DNA of 64,000 nucleotides from assembly GCF_042643355.1 (NCBI RefSeq), contig NZ_JBHRSS010000001.1, positions 660,932-724,931 on the forward strand, given 5' to 3'. Made by a program: the position numbers and the translations under genes. This stretch comes from Salinisphaera aquimarina. GTDB taxonomy: Bacteria; Pseudomonadota; Gammaproteobacteria; Nevskiales; Salinisphaeraceae. Under the pieces are notes generated by a model. The model was given only the letters and a program-made list of their open reading frames with translations. It did not search any database and had not been told where the DNA came from. Below, in pieces: positions 1-8,354 of the stretch (positions are counted from its first letter, which is position 1; each line of letters begins with the position of its first letter).

Positions 1-156
1 CATACGGTCGTCCGTGCGACGCCTTACGACACCGTGCAAATGGCCGGAGATTCCAGCAATACGGCCCGTTCCGATCCATAGCAATGCCGCCGCCGCGCCG
101 ATAAGCGCCCCGCCGGCCGACGCAGTCAGCGGCGTGAAATCAAACACGTCGAACAC
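1..156 (-). CDS. YeeE/YedE-family transporter, N-terminal 52 residues (partial)
   Basis: This reading frame enters the window on the minus strand and runs off its left edge. It starts at a GTG four bases after the stop of the sulfide:quinone oxidoreductase gene, so the two are probably cotranscribed. The visible residues carry the first membrane segment of the YeeE/YedE (DUF395) family, with the typical order TPLTA, GGALIGAAAALL, then GRIAGISG. Family members import thiosulfate or other sulfur compounds across the inner membrane. Placement beside sulfide-oxidising genes fits a sulfur transport role. Only the N-terminus is visible, so completeness cannot be judged. Confidence 0.7.
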   Translation of the reverse strand, partial: MFDVFDFTPLTASAGGALIGAAAALLWIGTGRIAGISGHLHGVVRRRTDDRM

Positions 157-160
157 GAAG

Positions 161-1390
161 TTATTCCGTTAGATCCGGGCGTGGCTTGGGTTTCGGCCAG
201 TGCCAGTCCAGTCCGCGTAGCATGACCTGCCAGTACAAGGCCGGGAAAAATTGGCTTTTGACTGGCCAGTACATTCGCCGCGAAGTCCGCGGATCCAGTG
301 GAAAACTAGAGACCACTTCACCACCGTAGCGGAACTCGGCCAGCATGACCTTGCCATGCGCGACCGTGAGTGGGCACGCCCCGTAACCGTCGTAAGCACG
401 TTTTTTAGCCGATTCCCCCAGGGCCGCGCGCAGTTCAGCGACCACGACTGGGAACTGGCGGCGTACGGCGGCCATGGTCTTCGCATTGGGGGTGTCGGTG
501 CAGTCACCCAAAGCCAGCACATTATCGTAGCGGGTATGCGTGAGCCGGTTCTTATCGACGGTGACCCAGCCGGCGTCGCCCGCGAGTGGACTTCCCTTGA
601 TAACGTCCGGCGCAGACTGCGGCGGCACCACGTGGAGCATGTCGAAAGCACGCGTTACTGGCCCATCGTCAGTCGAAAAGGTGGCTTCGTGCTTTTCACC
701 GTCCACGGCCACTAGATTGTGTTTGAAATAGGGCGTCGCTCCATACGAAGCAATAACTTTATCGAGCTCCCGTGCATAGGCGGGGACCCCGAACATCGCA
801 CCGCCTTGATTATAGAACCCGATCTCCGCCGATATCCCGCGTTTGCGCAGCGTATCGGCGGTCAAGTAAAGCGCTTTCTGCGGAGCGCCGGCGCACTTGA
901 TTGGCATAGCTGGCTGCGTAAACAACGCCTTGGCGCCATGGGTCAGCGATTGGGCCAACTCGTGGGTATAGGGTGCGAGGTCGTATCGATAGTTCGAGGT
1001 TACGCCGTTGCGCCCCAGAGTCTCGGAGAGACCCTCAATGGCTTGCCAGTCGATCTGGAGGCCTAGTGCCACTACCAAAAAGTCATAGGTAACTGACTCG
1101 CCGGAGGCCAACTCGACGCGATTTTCGTCCGGTGCGAACGCACTGATCGTGGCCCGGATCCAGCGGGCCTTGTCCGGCATAACTTCTTCCTCGCGCCGCT
1201 TTGTGTCTTCGGCCCGCATGTCGCCACCACCTACGAGCGTCCAGCCCGGCTGGTAGTAATGCACGTCGCTCGCCTCGATTACAGCGACATCGAGTTGAGG
1301 CGATTGCCTCAGTAGGGCGGCGGCGACTGATAGCCCGGCTGTACCACCGCCCGCGACAACGACGCGATGATGGCTTGTGTTGCTCGACAT
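161..1390 (-). CDS. sqr: Sulfide:quinone oxidoreductase, type II-like flavoprotein
   Basis: The 409-residue protein is a two-dinucleotide-fold flavoprotein that should oxidise sulfide at the membrane and pass electrons to quinone. The FAD-binding GGGTAGL motif lies near residue 13, and a second FAD contact, LALGDC, near residue 292. The likely redox cysteine pair is C166 (in KCAGAPQK) and C339 (in YGACPL), the arrangement of mitochondrial-type SQR. The C-terminus (AEFRYGG, then aromatic residues) also fits that group. It is transcribed divergently from the persulfide dioxygenase gene across a palindromic operator, and the YeeE-like gene follows it. Assigning it to the mitochondrial-type class is from family knowledge; activity is inferred. 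Confidence 0.9.
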   Translation of the reverse strand: MSSNTSHHRVVVAGGGTAGLSVAAALLRQSPQLDVAVIEASDVHYYQPGWTLVGGGDMRAEDTKRREEEVMPDKARWIRATISAFAPDENRVELASGESVTYDFLVVALGLQIDWQAIEGLSETLGRNGVTSNYRYDLAPYTHELAQSLTHGAKALFTQPAMPIKCAGAPQKALYLTADTLRKRGISAEIGFYNQGGAMFGVPAYARELDKVIASYGATPYFKHNLVAVDGEKHEATFSTDDGPVTRAFDMLHVVPPQSAPDVIKGSPLAGDAGWVTVDKNRLTHTRYDNVLALGDCTDTPNAKTMAAVRRQFPVVVAELRAALGESAKKRAYDGYGACPLTVAHGKVMLAEFRYGGEVVSSFPLDPRTSRRMYWPVKSQFFPALYWQVMLRGLDWHWPKPKPRPDLTE

Positions 1391-1411
1391 GATTTACTCC
1401 GTCTTGCTACG

Positions 1412-1429
1412 TATACCCCTAAGGGTATA
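1412..1429. promoter_or_regulatory. CsoR/CstR-like operator between sqr and persulfide dioxygenase
   Basis: TATACCCCTAAGGGTATA is a perfect 7-bp inverted repeat around four bases. It sits in the 120-bp divergent region, 22 bp from the sqr start. The ATACCC...GGGTAT pattern resembles operators of the CsoR/CstR copper or persulfide sensors (family knowledge from memory). A second perfect relative occurs at 10569-10588 and a degenerate one at 16687-16704. No regulator of that family is encoded in the window. Confidence 0.6.
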
Positions 1430-1510
1430 ATAGAACCCGAAGGCATTTGCAAATAACCGATTCTTAGGTTGCTGCAATTCTGGTTTCCACAGATTAGAAG
1501 GAATACAACC

Positions 1511-2377
1511 ATGGCGAGCGGCACTCCGGAAGTCGTCGGATTCTTCGACGAAAAGACTTTCAGCGTTCAGTACGTCTGTGTCGATACAGTCAGCAAACGC
1601 TGTGCGATCATCGACCCGGTACTGAACTACGACGAGAAATCGGCGAGCACGAGCACGGAATCCGCCGATGAGATCGCGGCGTTCGTGCAGTCGCGCGGGC
1701 TCACGGTCGACTGGATTCTGGACACACATCCGCATGCGGACCATCTCTCGGCAGCGATCTATCTTCAGGGGCTTTTCGACGCGCCGCGCGCGATCGGCGA
1801 GCACGTCATCGACGTCCAAAAGCTCTGGAAGAAGATCTACAACTTCGGTGACGACTTCAAAACTGACGGACACCAGTGGGATCGGCTTTTTGGCGATGGC
1901 GACACGTTCACTGTCGGCGAGCTTGAGGCGAGGGTAATGTATTCGCCGGGTCATACCCTGGCCTCGATCACCTACGTGATTGGCGATGCCGCGTTCGTGC
2001 ACGACACGCTGTTCCAGCCCGACTTCGGTACCGCACGAGCAGATTTCCCAGGCGGCGATGCAGCCACACTCTATCGCTCGATCCAGGCCATTCTTGAGTT
2101 GCCGGACGAGACTCGCCTTTTCACCGGTCATGACTACATGCCGGATGGGCGAGAACCGCGCTGGGAGTCCACGGTGGGCGAACAGCGGGAGCGTAACCCG
2201 CATCTGCAGAACATGGACGAATCCGCGTATACGGCCTTGCGAAACAAGCGTGATGCGGAACTACCGCTGCCCGCGCTCATGCTCGCCGCGCTTCAGATCA
2301 ATACGCGGGGAGGGCGCCTCCCTACGCCGGAGAATAACGGCACCGCGTACCTGAAGATCCCAGTGAACGCTTTCTAA
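1511..2377 (+). CDS. blh: MBL-fold persulfide dioxygenase-like protein (Blh/ETHE1 group)
   Basis: This 288-residue metallo-beta-lactamase-fold protein probably oxidises glutathione persulfide to sulfite downstream of sulfide:quinone oxidoreductase. The metal motif HPHADH is at residues 73-78, and later metal ligands lie in SPGHTLAS and FTGHDY. The ATG at 1511 is preferred over an upstream in-frame start at 1469 because AGAAGGA lies 8-9 bases before it and the extra 14 residues lie in the promoter region. It is divergent from sqr, a pairing common in sulfide detoxification operons. It lacks an attached rhodanese domain. The closest relatives are Blh-type enzymes of the BigR regulons, but no BigR gene is present. 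Confidence 0.85.
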   Translation: MASGTPEVVGFFDEKTFSVQYVCVDTVSKRCAIIDPVLNYDEKSASTSTESADEIAAFVQSRGLTVDWILDTHPHADHLSAAIYLQGLFDAPRAIGEHVIDVQKLWKKIYNFGDDFKTDGHQWDRLFGDGDTFTVGELEARVMYSPGHTLASITYVIGDAAFVHDTLFQPDFGTARADFPGGDAATLYRSIQAILELPDETRLFTGHDYMPDGREPRWESTVGEQRERNPHLQNMDESAYTALRNKRDAELPLPALMLAALQINTRGGRLPTPENNGTAYLKIPVNAF

Positions 2378-2460
2378 AGAGAGCGAGGCAATGCGCAACG
2401 TTCCTCACCGACGAGCCGGAGCAAGTCGCACGCCTACTAATTCAGCATCTGGAGAACGAT

Positions 2461-2931
2461 ATGAGCTCGATTAACACCGGGATAGATGAAGCAGGTCGGA
2501 TGAACACCGGCGAAGGTTTGAAAAAATTGCTCGCTGATTCTTATACGTTGTATCTGCAAACGCATAACTTCCATTGGAACGTGACCGGCCCGCGCTTTCG
2601 CGAGTTGCATCTTATGTTCGAGGAGCAGTACACGGAGTTGGCTGCGGCCGTGGACGAGATCGCGGAGCGCATACGCTCGCTCGATCAGGTCGCGCCGGGT
2701 ACATATCGCCAGTTCTCGACTTTGAGCTCGATCTCCGAGGTCGAAGACGTGCCTAATGCAGATCGTATGGTCGAGGTTCTAGGTGCGGGACATGAAAAGG
2801 TCGTGATGACATGCCGGGATGTACTGCAACGCGCGCAGCATGCCGGTGACGAGTCTTCGGCGGCTCTTGTCTCTGATCGTATGCGCGTGCATGAGAAGAC
2901 GGCTTGGATGTTGCGGGCGATGGCTAGCTAA
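2461..2931 (+). CDS. dps: Dps/ferritin-like DNA-protection protein
   Basis: The 156-residue four-helix protein is the size of Dps, which forms a dodecamer that oxidises and stores iron and shields DNA from peroxide. The ferroxidase signature is clear: YLQTHNFHWNVTGPRF near residues 33-48, followed by LMFEEQYTELAAAVDEIAERIR and a C-terminal helix with HEKTAWMLR. A GGAGA sequence lies just before the ATG. It follows the persulfide dioxygenase gene by 83 bases on the same strand and may share its transcript. Its presence here suggests oxidative stress from sulfide oxidation, which is inference. Confidence 0.9.
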   Translation: MSSINTGIDEAGRMNTGEGLKKLLADSYTLYLQTHNFHWNVTGPRFRELHLMFEEQYTELAAAVDEIAERIRSLDQVAPGTYRQFSTLSSISEVEDVPNADRMVEVLGAGHEKVVMTCRDVLQRAQHAGDESSAALVSDRMRVHEKTAWMLRAMAS

Positions 2932-2949
2932 GAGAGCGCACGAACATTC

Positions 2950-3504
2950 TTACTGGGGCACGACAGCGTAGCCGCGACTTTGAAAGATCACCAGATCGCT
3001 GAGCGCCGACAATGCAACATCGACCTCATTGTTGACCCATGACTGATCGAACGCATGCTTGGCGAGCGCCTGGCCGCAGACGTGCAGGGTAACGCCCGCC
3101 TTGCGTAGGGCGGCGATCAGCGCGGTGTTGGGGTTGGCCTGTCCGAACTGCTTCTCGTATTGGGCGTCATTCAGAATACCGGGTGTCGCTGGCCCGTGAA
3201 CCACAACCACGAAGTCGAGCTTTTCAGCGGGCACGCCGGCCGATGCGAACACGTTCACGGCCCGTGCGACGCGTTCCAAGCCCGGGTTCAGCTGGTCGGG
3301 GCTCTTCGCTGCTTTGGTCACATCGAATACGGCTTTGTGCTCGGCCTTGACTGAGGGCTGATTGGCTGCTTCGGAGAGTGGTTTGATGCCGCCATAGCCT
3401 TCGATGGCCGGGTAGCGCCAGTCGCCCCCTGCGGCCAAGGCGGGGCCAACACTAGCCAATGCGACACTCAAGATGATGAGAGTTGTACGAAACATTGGGG
3501 TCAT
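2950..3504 (-). CDS. Periplasmic DsrE-family protein
   Basis: The 184-residue product starts with a Sec signal peptide (hydrophobic core about residues 6-20, likely cleavage after ALAAG). A DsrE/DsrF-like sulfur-carrier fold follows, with VVVVHGPATPG near residues 98-109 and a single conserved cysteine in LHVCGQAL near residue 142. DsrE-type cysteines carry persulfide sulfur between proteins. The start has AAAGGAG 8 bases upstream. It lies last in a run of minus-strand genes that includes dsbD, tlpA and dsbG. A periplasmic persulfide carrier or sink next to sulfide oxidation genes is a reasonable inference; the partner is unknown. Confidence 0.8.
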   Translation of the reverse strand: MTPMFRTTLIILSVALASVGPALAAGGDWRYPAIEGYGGIKPLSEAANQPSVKAEHKAVFDVTKAAKSPDQLNPGLERVARAVNVFASAGVPAEKLDFVVVVHGPATPGILNDAQYEKQFGQANPNTALIAALRKAGVTLHVCGQALAKHAFDQSWVNNEVDVALSALSDLVIFQSRGYAVVPQ

Positions 3505-3515
3505 AACGAGCTCCT

Positions 3516-3836
3516 TTATGCGTTACTGAATGGTTGAACACTGGGCTGGGTGCGCTCGATCCAGTGCCTCCCAAGGCTCTGGGTCAATGTCAGTCCGGGT
3601 GTGCCGGATATCGGTTGATACGGCCACCCATGCGACTCCAAACCAGCCAGTCTTCGTTCGAACGTTAGGCGGCGCTCGAGAATTCGAACGACGGTGGCCT
3701 TAGCCGACGTGGTCGTATTTGCGTCGGTAGCAGTGGGATCATCGATTCGCTCACCCAACGCAGGAATGGCTTTTTGCTGCGCCGTGACTGCCGTTGGCAG
3801 GTGCAACGCGTCAGCTGAAGATGCCTCGATGACCAC
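3516..3836 (-). CDS. Hypothetical protein, doubtful
   Basis: A 106-codon frame with a GTG start fills the gap between dsbG and the DsrE gene and points the same way. It begins 23 bases after the dsbG stop and ends 11 bases before the DsrE start, which is what an operon gene would do. The product has no signal peptide, membrane segment or motif I recognise, and is rich in Thr, Ala and Arg. It may be a chance frame in GC-rich DNA. Confidence 0.3.
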   Translation of the reverse strand: MVIEASSADALHLPTAVTAQQKAIPALGERIDDPTATDANTTTSAKATVVRILERRLTFERRLAGLESHGWPYQPISGTPGLTLTQSLGRHWIERTQPSVQPFSNA

Positions 3837-3859
3837 GATTGCCGCGCTGAACGCCCTGA

Positions 3860-4654
3860 TCAGGGTTTGGGTCCCAGAATCTTCTCTACGTCGTCGCCGC
3901 GTGGCATGCCCTGTTTGAGTCCGATATCCCCGTTGGTCTTGCGATAGAGAATCGTCGGCGTGGCGAAATAGCCCAAGGCCTCCATGAGGGCGTTGTTGTC
4001 CTGGACCTTGTCGCGAGCGGCGTCCGAAATATTCTCGGTGACTTCGATACCGCCGCTGGCGTAGTTGCGCTCCTGGCGTTCCAGTGCACCCTCCGGATCA
4101 TCAGCGCCGACGATCGTGGCGGCCTTCGGCACGCTGTCGGCTTTGAGAATACCGACCATGACGTGGCGGATCTGGACGTCACCCGCTTCCACCCAGGGGC
4201 GTGCTGTCTGCCAGAACTCGTTGCAGTAAGGGCAGTTCGGATCGGTGATCTCGTAGACGATACGGGGCGCGTCGGCGTCACCATCACGGACCCAAGTGGC
4301 GTCTTCCAACTGGTCCCAAGCCTTCTTGTTCTGCGGTCCCGACGATATACGCTCCAGAGGGTCGGCCGTCAGATTGTTGCCCTGTTCGTCGACTAGCGTG
4401 CCGAGTACTGCATGCTTGCCGTCCTCCGTTACATAAATCGCCATTGGCCGGCCCTGGACGGTAGCGGCGTATCCGGTCAGCCCGCTTGGGGCATCGAAAG
4501 AGCCGAGAATATTCATTCCACGATCCTCCATCGCCGCCACGGGCGCCGGTGAATCGGATTCTTCTTCGGGGGCGGCCCATGCGACCAGCGCGTACATGCC
4601 GATGGCGGTAGCGGTGATCGTCAGGATTAGAGATAGTCGTGCGGTTCTGGTCAT
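3860..4654 (-). CDS. dsbG: Thiol:disulfide interchange protein DsbG-like
   Basis: This 264-residue periplasmic protein belongs to the DsbC/DsbG isomerase-chaperone family. It has an N-terminal signal or anchor (residues 8-27), a dimerisation region about residues 48-100, and a thioredoxin-fold catalytic domain. The active site is DPNCPYCNEF near residue 140, and the cis-proline loop is FATPTILY near residue 233. Its start overlaps the end of the tlpA-like gene by four bases (ATGA), so translation is coupled. DsbG is kept reduced by DsbD, which lies two genes upstream. The set would repair or reduce periplasmic thiols exposed to sulfane sulfur. Confidence 0.88.
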   Translation of the reverse strand: MTRTARLSLILTITATAIGMYALVAWAAPEEESDSPAPVAAMEDRGMNILGSFDAPSGLTGYAATVQGRPMAIYVTEDGKHAVLGTLVDEQGNNLTADPLERISSGPQNKKAWDQLEDATWVRDGDADAPRIVYEITDPNCPYCNEFWQTARPWVEAGDVQIRHVMVGILKADSVPKAATIVGADDPEGALERQERNYASGGIEVTENISDAARDKVQDNNALMEALGYFATPTILYRKTNGDIGLKQGMPRGDDVEKILGPKP

Positions 4655-5508
4655 GGTTGTTCCTCATCATCGTGAGAAGAAGCAGTGGGCGCCGTGTCGA
4701 AACGTTCGAGAGCGGCGGTGAGAGTCGCGCGCGACAGCTGGCCCAGATGGCTGTCGACCAAACGCCCGTCGCCGTCGTAGAACAGTGTCGTAGGCAATGC
4801 GGCTGATCCGGCCTGCTTGGCCAGATGCCCGCCCGAGTCGCGCAGCACGTGTTCGATGTGCAGATCCTGACTGTTCAGGAAACTCTGGATGGTGGGCGTT
4901 GCCTCGGCCTGGTTGGCGAACACGAACAGCACGTCGTCGCGCTCGTTCTGGGCGGCCTCAAGGACGGGCATCTCCGCACGGCAGGGCGGACACCAGGTCG
5001 CCCATAGATTGACCACCATCGGCCGGCCCTCGGCTTCGGCCTGTAGCGTAGCGAGATCGGTGGCGCGGCCATCCAGCGTCTGCAGCCGTGCCTCGGGCAG
5101 GCTCGCCGCCTGCTGTTCGATCAAGGTGAGCGCGCCGCCGGTCAGCCCCCAGGCGAGGCCGCCGGCGACCAGCGCGGCGGCCAGCGGTGCGCGCAGCAGC
5201 GGCCGGCGCCAGACCACGAAGCTTGCGTAGGCGGCCATGCCCAGCAGCCCGCCGATCGCATCGAAACCGCCGTCACGAATGTCGAAAATGCCCAGCGGCG
5301 CCGGGCGGTATTCGCCGAAATAGCGGATCACGAACACCAGCCGGGCCGCCACCGCGCCGGCCAGCGCCAGGTTGAACAGCGTGTCGGTGATCGGCACTTC
5401 ACGCCGGCGCGCGGCAACCTTGCCGGCTATCAACGCCGTAATCAGCGCGAAAAGCATCAGGGCATGGGCGACCGAGATCGCCAGCGGGCCGAGGTTGAAG
5501 GACAGCAT
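4651..5508 (-). CDS. TlpA-like thioredoxin fused to an Lgt-like membrane domain
   Basis: The 285-residue protein has two parts. Residues 1 to about 130 form four or five membrane helices that resemble the core of prolipoprotein diacylglyceryl transferase (for example GAVAARLVFVIRYF, then a GGFDAIGG segment), but lack the rest of Lgt. Residues about 135-275 form a periplasmic TlpA-type thioredoxin domain with WATWCPPCRAEMP and a cis-Pro loop AALPTTLFY. It should be a membrane-anchored thiol reductase fed by DsbD. It overlaps dsbD by one base and dsbG by four, so all three act as one operon. The N-terminal half is a scaffold by inference; Lgt activity is unlikely. Confidence 0.85.
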   Translation of the reverse strand: MLSFNLGPLAISVAHALMLFALITALIAGKVAARRREVPITDTLFNLALAGAVAARLVFVIRYFGEYRPAPLGIFDIRDGGFDAIGGLLGMAAYASFVVWRRPLLRAPLAAALVAGGLAWGLTGGALTLIEQQAASLPEARLQTLDGRATDLATLQAEAEGRPMVVNLWATWCPPCRAEMPVLEAAQNERDDVLFVFANQAEATPTIQSFLNSQDLHIEHVLRDSGGHLAKQAGSAALPTTLFYDGDGRLVDSHLGQLSRATLTAALERFDTAPTASSHDDEEQP

Positions 5509-7373
5509 CAGGAATTCTCCAAGTCGTCACGTGCGCGCTCGAGGTGATCGAGGAAGGCCTCGGCGTCCAGCTCGCCGACGATGCGCGCGCTGCGGGCCTC
5601 TTCGCCGTCCGGGCCGATCAGCAGCAGGGTGGGTGGGCCGACGACGCCGTAGTGGCCCATCAGCGCGCGGTCGGCGGCGTCGTTGTCGGTCACGTCCGGG
5701 CGCAGCAGCTGCACGTCGTCCAGTGCCGCCTGTACGCGGGCGTCGCCGAAGACTTCGGATTCGATCACCTTGCACGAGATACACCAGTCGGCGTAGAAAT
5801 CCACGACCGTCCAGCGGCCGTTTTCGCCGGCCTTGGCCACTTGCGCATCAAGAGCGTCGAGATCGGACACGGGCTCAAAACGGGCCATGAAGTCGTCTGT
5901 CTGCGCACCGGCTTCGCCGCCCGCGTCGGTCGTGTTCGCGGGCGCGCCGGCAAAGGCCAGCGGCCGCATCGGATCGCTGGCGCCACCGGCGGCGCCGATC
6001 ACCAGCAGCGCGCCCCAGAGGCCGATCAGAAGGCCGGCTACGCGCGCGATCATCGCTAGCGGTAGCGTCGCCTGGGCGGCGCGCAGCGCGACCTGATAGA
6101 GCGTGGTGCCGATGGCGAGCAGCCACGCGCCCCACAGTCCGAGCATCCAGGGGGCGGGCGTCACGCGGGCGACGAACCACAGCGCCATGCCCAGCAGGAC
6201 GAAACCGAACACCGCCTTCACGCCGTTCATCCACGGCCCCGGGCGTGGCAGGAATCGGGCCCCGAGGCTGCCGGCGAGGACCAGCGGCGCGCCCATGCCC
6301 AGGCCGAGCGCGAACAGCGCGCTGCCGCCGATTAGCACGTCGCCGGATTCGGCGATGAACAGCAGCGCCCCGGCCAGCGGCGCGGTCATACACGGGCCGA
6401 CGATCAGCGCCGATAGTGCGCCCATGACCGCCGCGCCGCCGAGGCTTCCGCCGCGCTGGGCGCTGCTGGCGCGATCCAGCCGGTTACGCAGGGCCGCCGG
6501 CAGCTGCAACTCGTAGACGCCGAACATCGCCAGCGCGAGTGCCACAAACACGAGCGCGAATGCGCCCAGCACCCAGGGGGTCTGAAGTGCGGCCTGCAAG
6601 TTGGCGCCGGCCAGCGCCGCGGCGACGCCGAGTAGGGCATAGGTCAACGCCATCGGCAGCACATAGGCCAGCGACAGCGTCAGGCCGCGCCGGCCGCGCG
6701 CGCCGCTGCCCACGATCAAACTGGTCAGGATTGGAACCATGGGCAGTACGCAGGGTGTGAATACCAGCAGCAGCCCGAGCCCGAAGAACACCAGTAGCAC
6801 CCAGGCCGTGTTGCTGTCTGACAGCTGCGCGGCCAACGACTGGTCCTCGCCGAGGGCGTCGGATTTCCCAGCTTTGGCTTGCGTCGTCGTAGTGCCGGCG
6901 CCTTCGTCGTTCGAGTCCACGGGGGCGGCCGTGCCGCCGCCCAAGTTGTAGTCGGCCAGATCCAGCGTTGCGCGCTGCGGTGGATAGCATAGGCCGGCCT
7001 CCGCACAGCCCTGCCAGGTCAGTTCGACGGTTTCAGCGTTACCGGGGTCGACGCGGACCGCGACCGAGTCGTGATATACCTCGGATTTGCCGAAGAATTC
7101 GTCCTCGATGGGCTGGCCGTGCGGCATCTCGACGGCGGCCACAGGTGCCGGTTTGCCGGCAAAATCGAATTGATGCCGATACAAATAGTAGCCGTCAGCG
7201 ATCGTCCAGCTTACGGTCAGCGTGTCGTCCGCGTTGACCGAGACGTCATAAGTAAAGGCCTCGCCCACGGAAAGGAAATCGTTTGACGAAGCCGTACCGG
7301 CGGCCAGCGCACTGGGACCGCACAACAAAATCAAGACCACAATGGCCAGCCGACGATACGGGAAAAGAGTCAT
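5508..7373 (-). CDS. dsbD: Thiol:disulfide interchange protein DsbD
   Basis: The 621-residue protein carries electrons from cytoplasmic thioredoxin to periplasmic partners. In order it has a signal peptide, the periplasmic alpha domain with the cysteine pair in CAEAGLCYPP near residue 123, eight membrane helices with FTPCVLP and GPCMTAPLAG supplying the central cysteine pair, and a C-terminal thioredoxin-like gamma domain with WCISCK near residue 532. Full length for the family. It is first in the dsbD-tlpA-dsbG operon. A second, split DsbD occurs at 36885-38676, so the window carries two such systems. Confidence 0.93.
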   Translation of the reverse strand: MTLFPYRRLAIVVLILLCGPSALAAGTASSNDFLSVGEAFTYDVSVNADDTLTVSWTIADGYYLYRHQFDFAGKPAPVAAVEMPHGQPIEDEFFGKSEVYHDSVAVRVDPGNAETVELTWQGCAEAGLCYPPQRATLDLADYNLGGGTAAPVDSNDEGAGTTTTQAKAGKSDALGEDQSLAAQLSDSNTAWVLLVFFGLGLLLVFTPCVLPMVPILTSLIVGSGARGRRGLTLSLAYVLPMALTYALLGVAAALAGANLQAALQTPWVLGAFALVFVALALAMFGVYELQLPAALRNRLDRASSAQRGGSLGGAAVMGALSALIVGPCMTAPLAGALLFIAESGDVLIGGSALFALGLGMGAPLVLAGSLGARFLPRPGPWMNGVKAVFGFVLLGMALWFVARVTPAPWMLGLWGAWLLAIGTTLYQVALRAAQATLPLAMIARVAGLLIGLWGALLVIGAAGGASDPMRPLAFAGAPANTTDAGGEAGAQTDDFMARFEPVSDLDALDAQVAKAGENGRWTVVDFYADWCISCKVIESEVFGDARVQAALDDVQLLRPDVTDNDAADRALMGHYGVVGPPTLLLIGPDGEEARSARIVGELDAEAFLDHLERARDDLENS

Positions 7374-7429
7374 CTAACGCGCTCCTGTCTGCACTGATGC
7401 ACAAGATAAGGACCGCGGTTAAGTCAGGA

Positions 7430-8323
7430 TTAAAAAGCTTCTCGCATCAGCAACGGCGCTAGGTGATGATCCACCAGCAACGCCGTGAACAGTGCCATCA
7501 GGTAGAAGATCGAATAGCCGAAGGTGCGCATCGCCAGCCCCGGCTTCGGCGCGTATTTCAGCCGGATAGCGTAGATCAGGAACCAGCCGGACAGGCCGAT
7601 CGCGCTGATCAGATACAACGGTCCGCTCATGCCGGTCGCGAACGGCAGCAGCGACACGATGAACAGCAGCACCGTATAGAGCAGCACCTGGGTACGGGTG
7701 TACTCGAGCCCGTGCGTAACCGGCAACATCGGAATATCGACCTCCGCATATTCGCGATGGCGCTCGATCGCTAGCGCCCAGAAATGCGGTGGCGTCCAGA
7801 TGAAGATGATCAGGAACAGGATCAACGCGTGCACGTCGACTGTTCCGGTGACGGCGACCCATCCGAGCACCGGCGGAGCCGCCCCTGCCGCACCGCCAAT
7901 GACGATGTTCTGTGGCGTCGCACGCTTGAGATAGACGGTATAGACGCCGGCATAGCCGACCAGCGTGACCAGCGTTAGCCAGGCGGTCAGTGGGTTGACC
8001 AGCCAGAGCAGGATCGCCATGCCGATCAGCCCGATGGCGGCGGCAAAACGCGCCGACTGCACCATGTCCAGATGGCCAGTGACCAACGGGCGCTTGCGGG
8101 TACGCGCCATGCGCTGATCGGCCTTGCGATCGAGCATCTGGTTAACCGCGGCGGCGGAAGCTGCCATCAGCCCGATGCCGAGCGTGCCGAAAAGAAGTGC
8201 ATCGATCGGCACCATACCGGGCGTGGCCAGAAACATGCCCACCATCGCGGTGAACACGATCAGAAGCACCACGCGCGGCTTGCACAGCTCGTAGTAATCA
8301 GTAAGACGCGTAGGCATGCGCAT
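7430..8323 (-). CDS. ctaB: Protoheme IX farnesyltransferase (haem O synthase)
   Basis: This UbiA-family membrane enzyme adds a farnesyl group to haem B, giving haem O for terminal oxidases. The prenyl-diphosphate site NQMLDRKAD (NxxxDxxxD) lies near residue 62, followed by the RKRPL motif typical of CtaB/CyoE, and about eight to nine helices follow. An upstream extension is open but unlike the family, so the ATG at 8323 (or 8317) is chosen; neither has a clear ribosome-binding site. Length (about 297 residues) is normal. It follows cox subunit I by only about 30 bases. Confidence 0.9.
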   Translation of the reverse strand: MRMPTRLTDYYELCKPRVVLLIVFTAMVGMFLATPGMVPIDALLFGTLGIGLMAASAAAVNQMLDRKADQRMARTRKRPLVTGHLDMVQSARFAAAIGLIGMAILLWLVNPLTAWLTLVTLVGYAGVYTVYLKRATPQNIVIGGAAGAAPPVLGWVAVTGTVDVHALILFLIIFIWTPPHFWALAIERHREYAEVDIPMLPVTHGLEYTRTQVLLYTVLLFIVSLLPFATGMSGPLYLISAIGLSGWFLIYAIRLKYAPKPGLAMRTFGYSIFYLMALFTALLVDHHLAPLLMREAF

Positions 8324-8354
8324 TATTGAATCGATGCGCACGAAGAATAGCGCG

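Noticed and set aside
1394..2203. A 269-codon minus-strand frame over the persulfide dioxygenase gene
   Set aside because: Antisense to a gene with clear catalytic motifs; composition is Arg-rich and motif-free.
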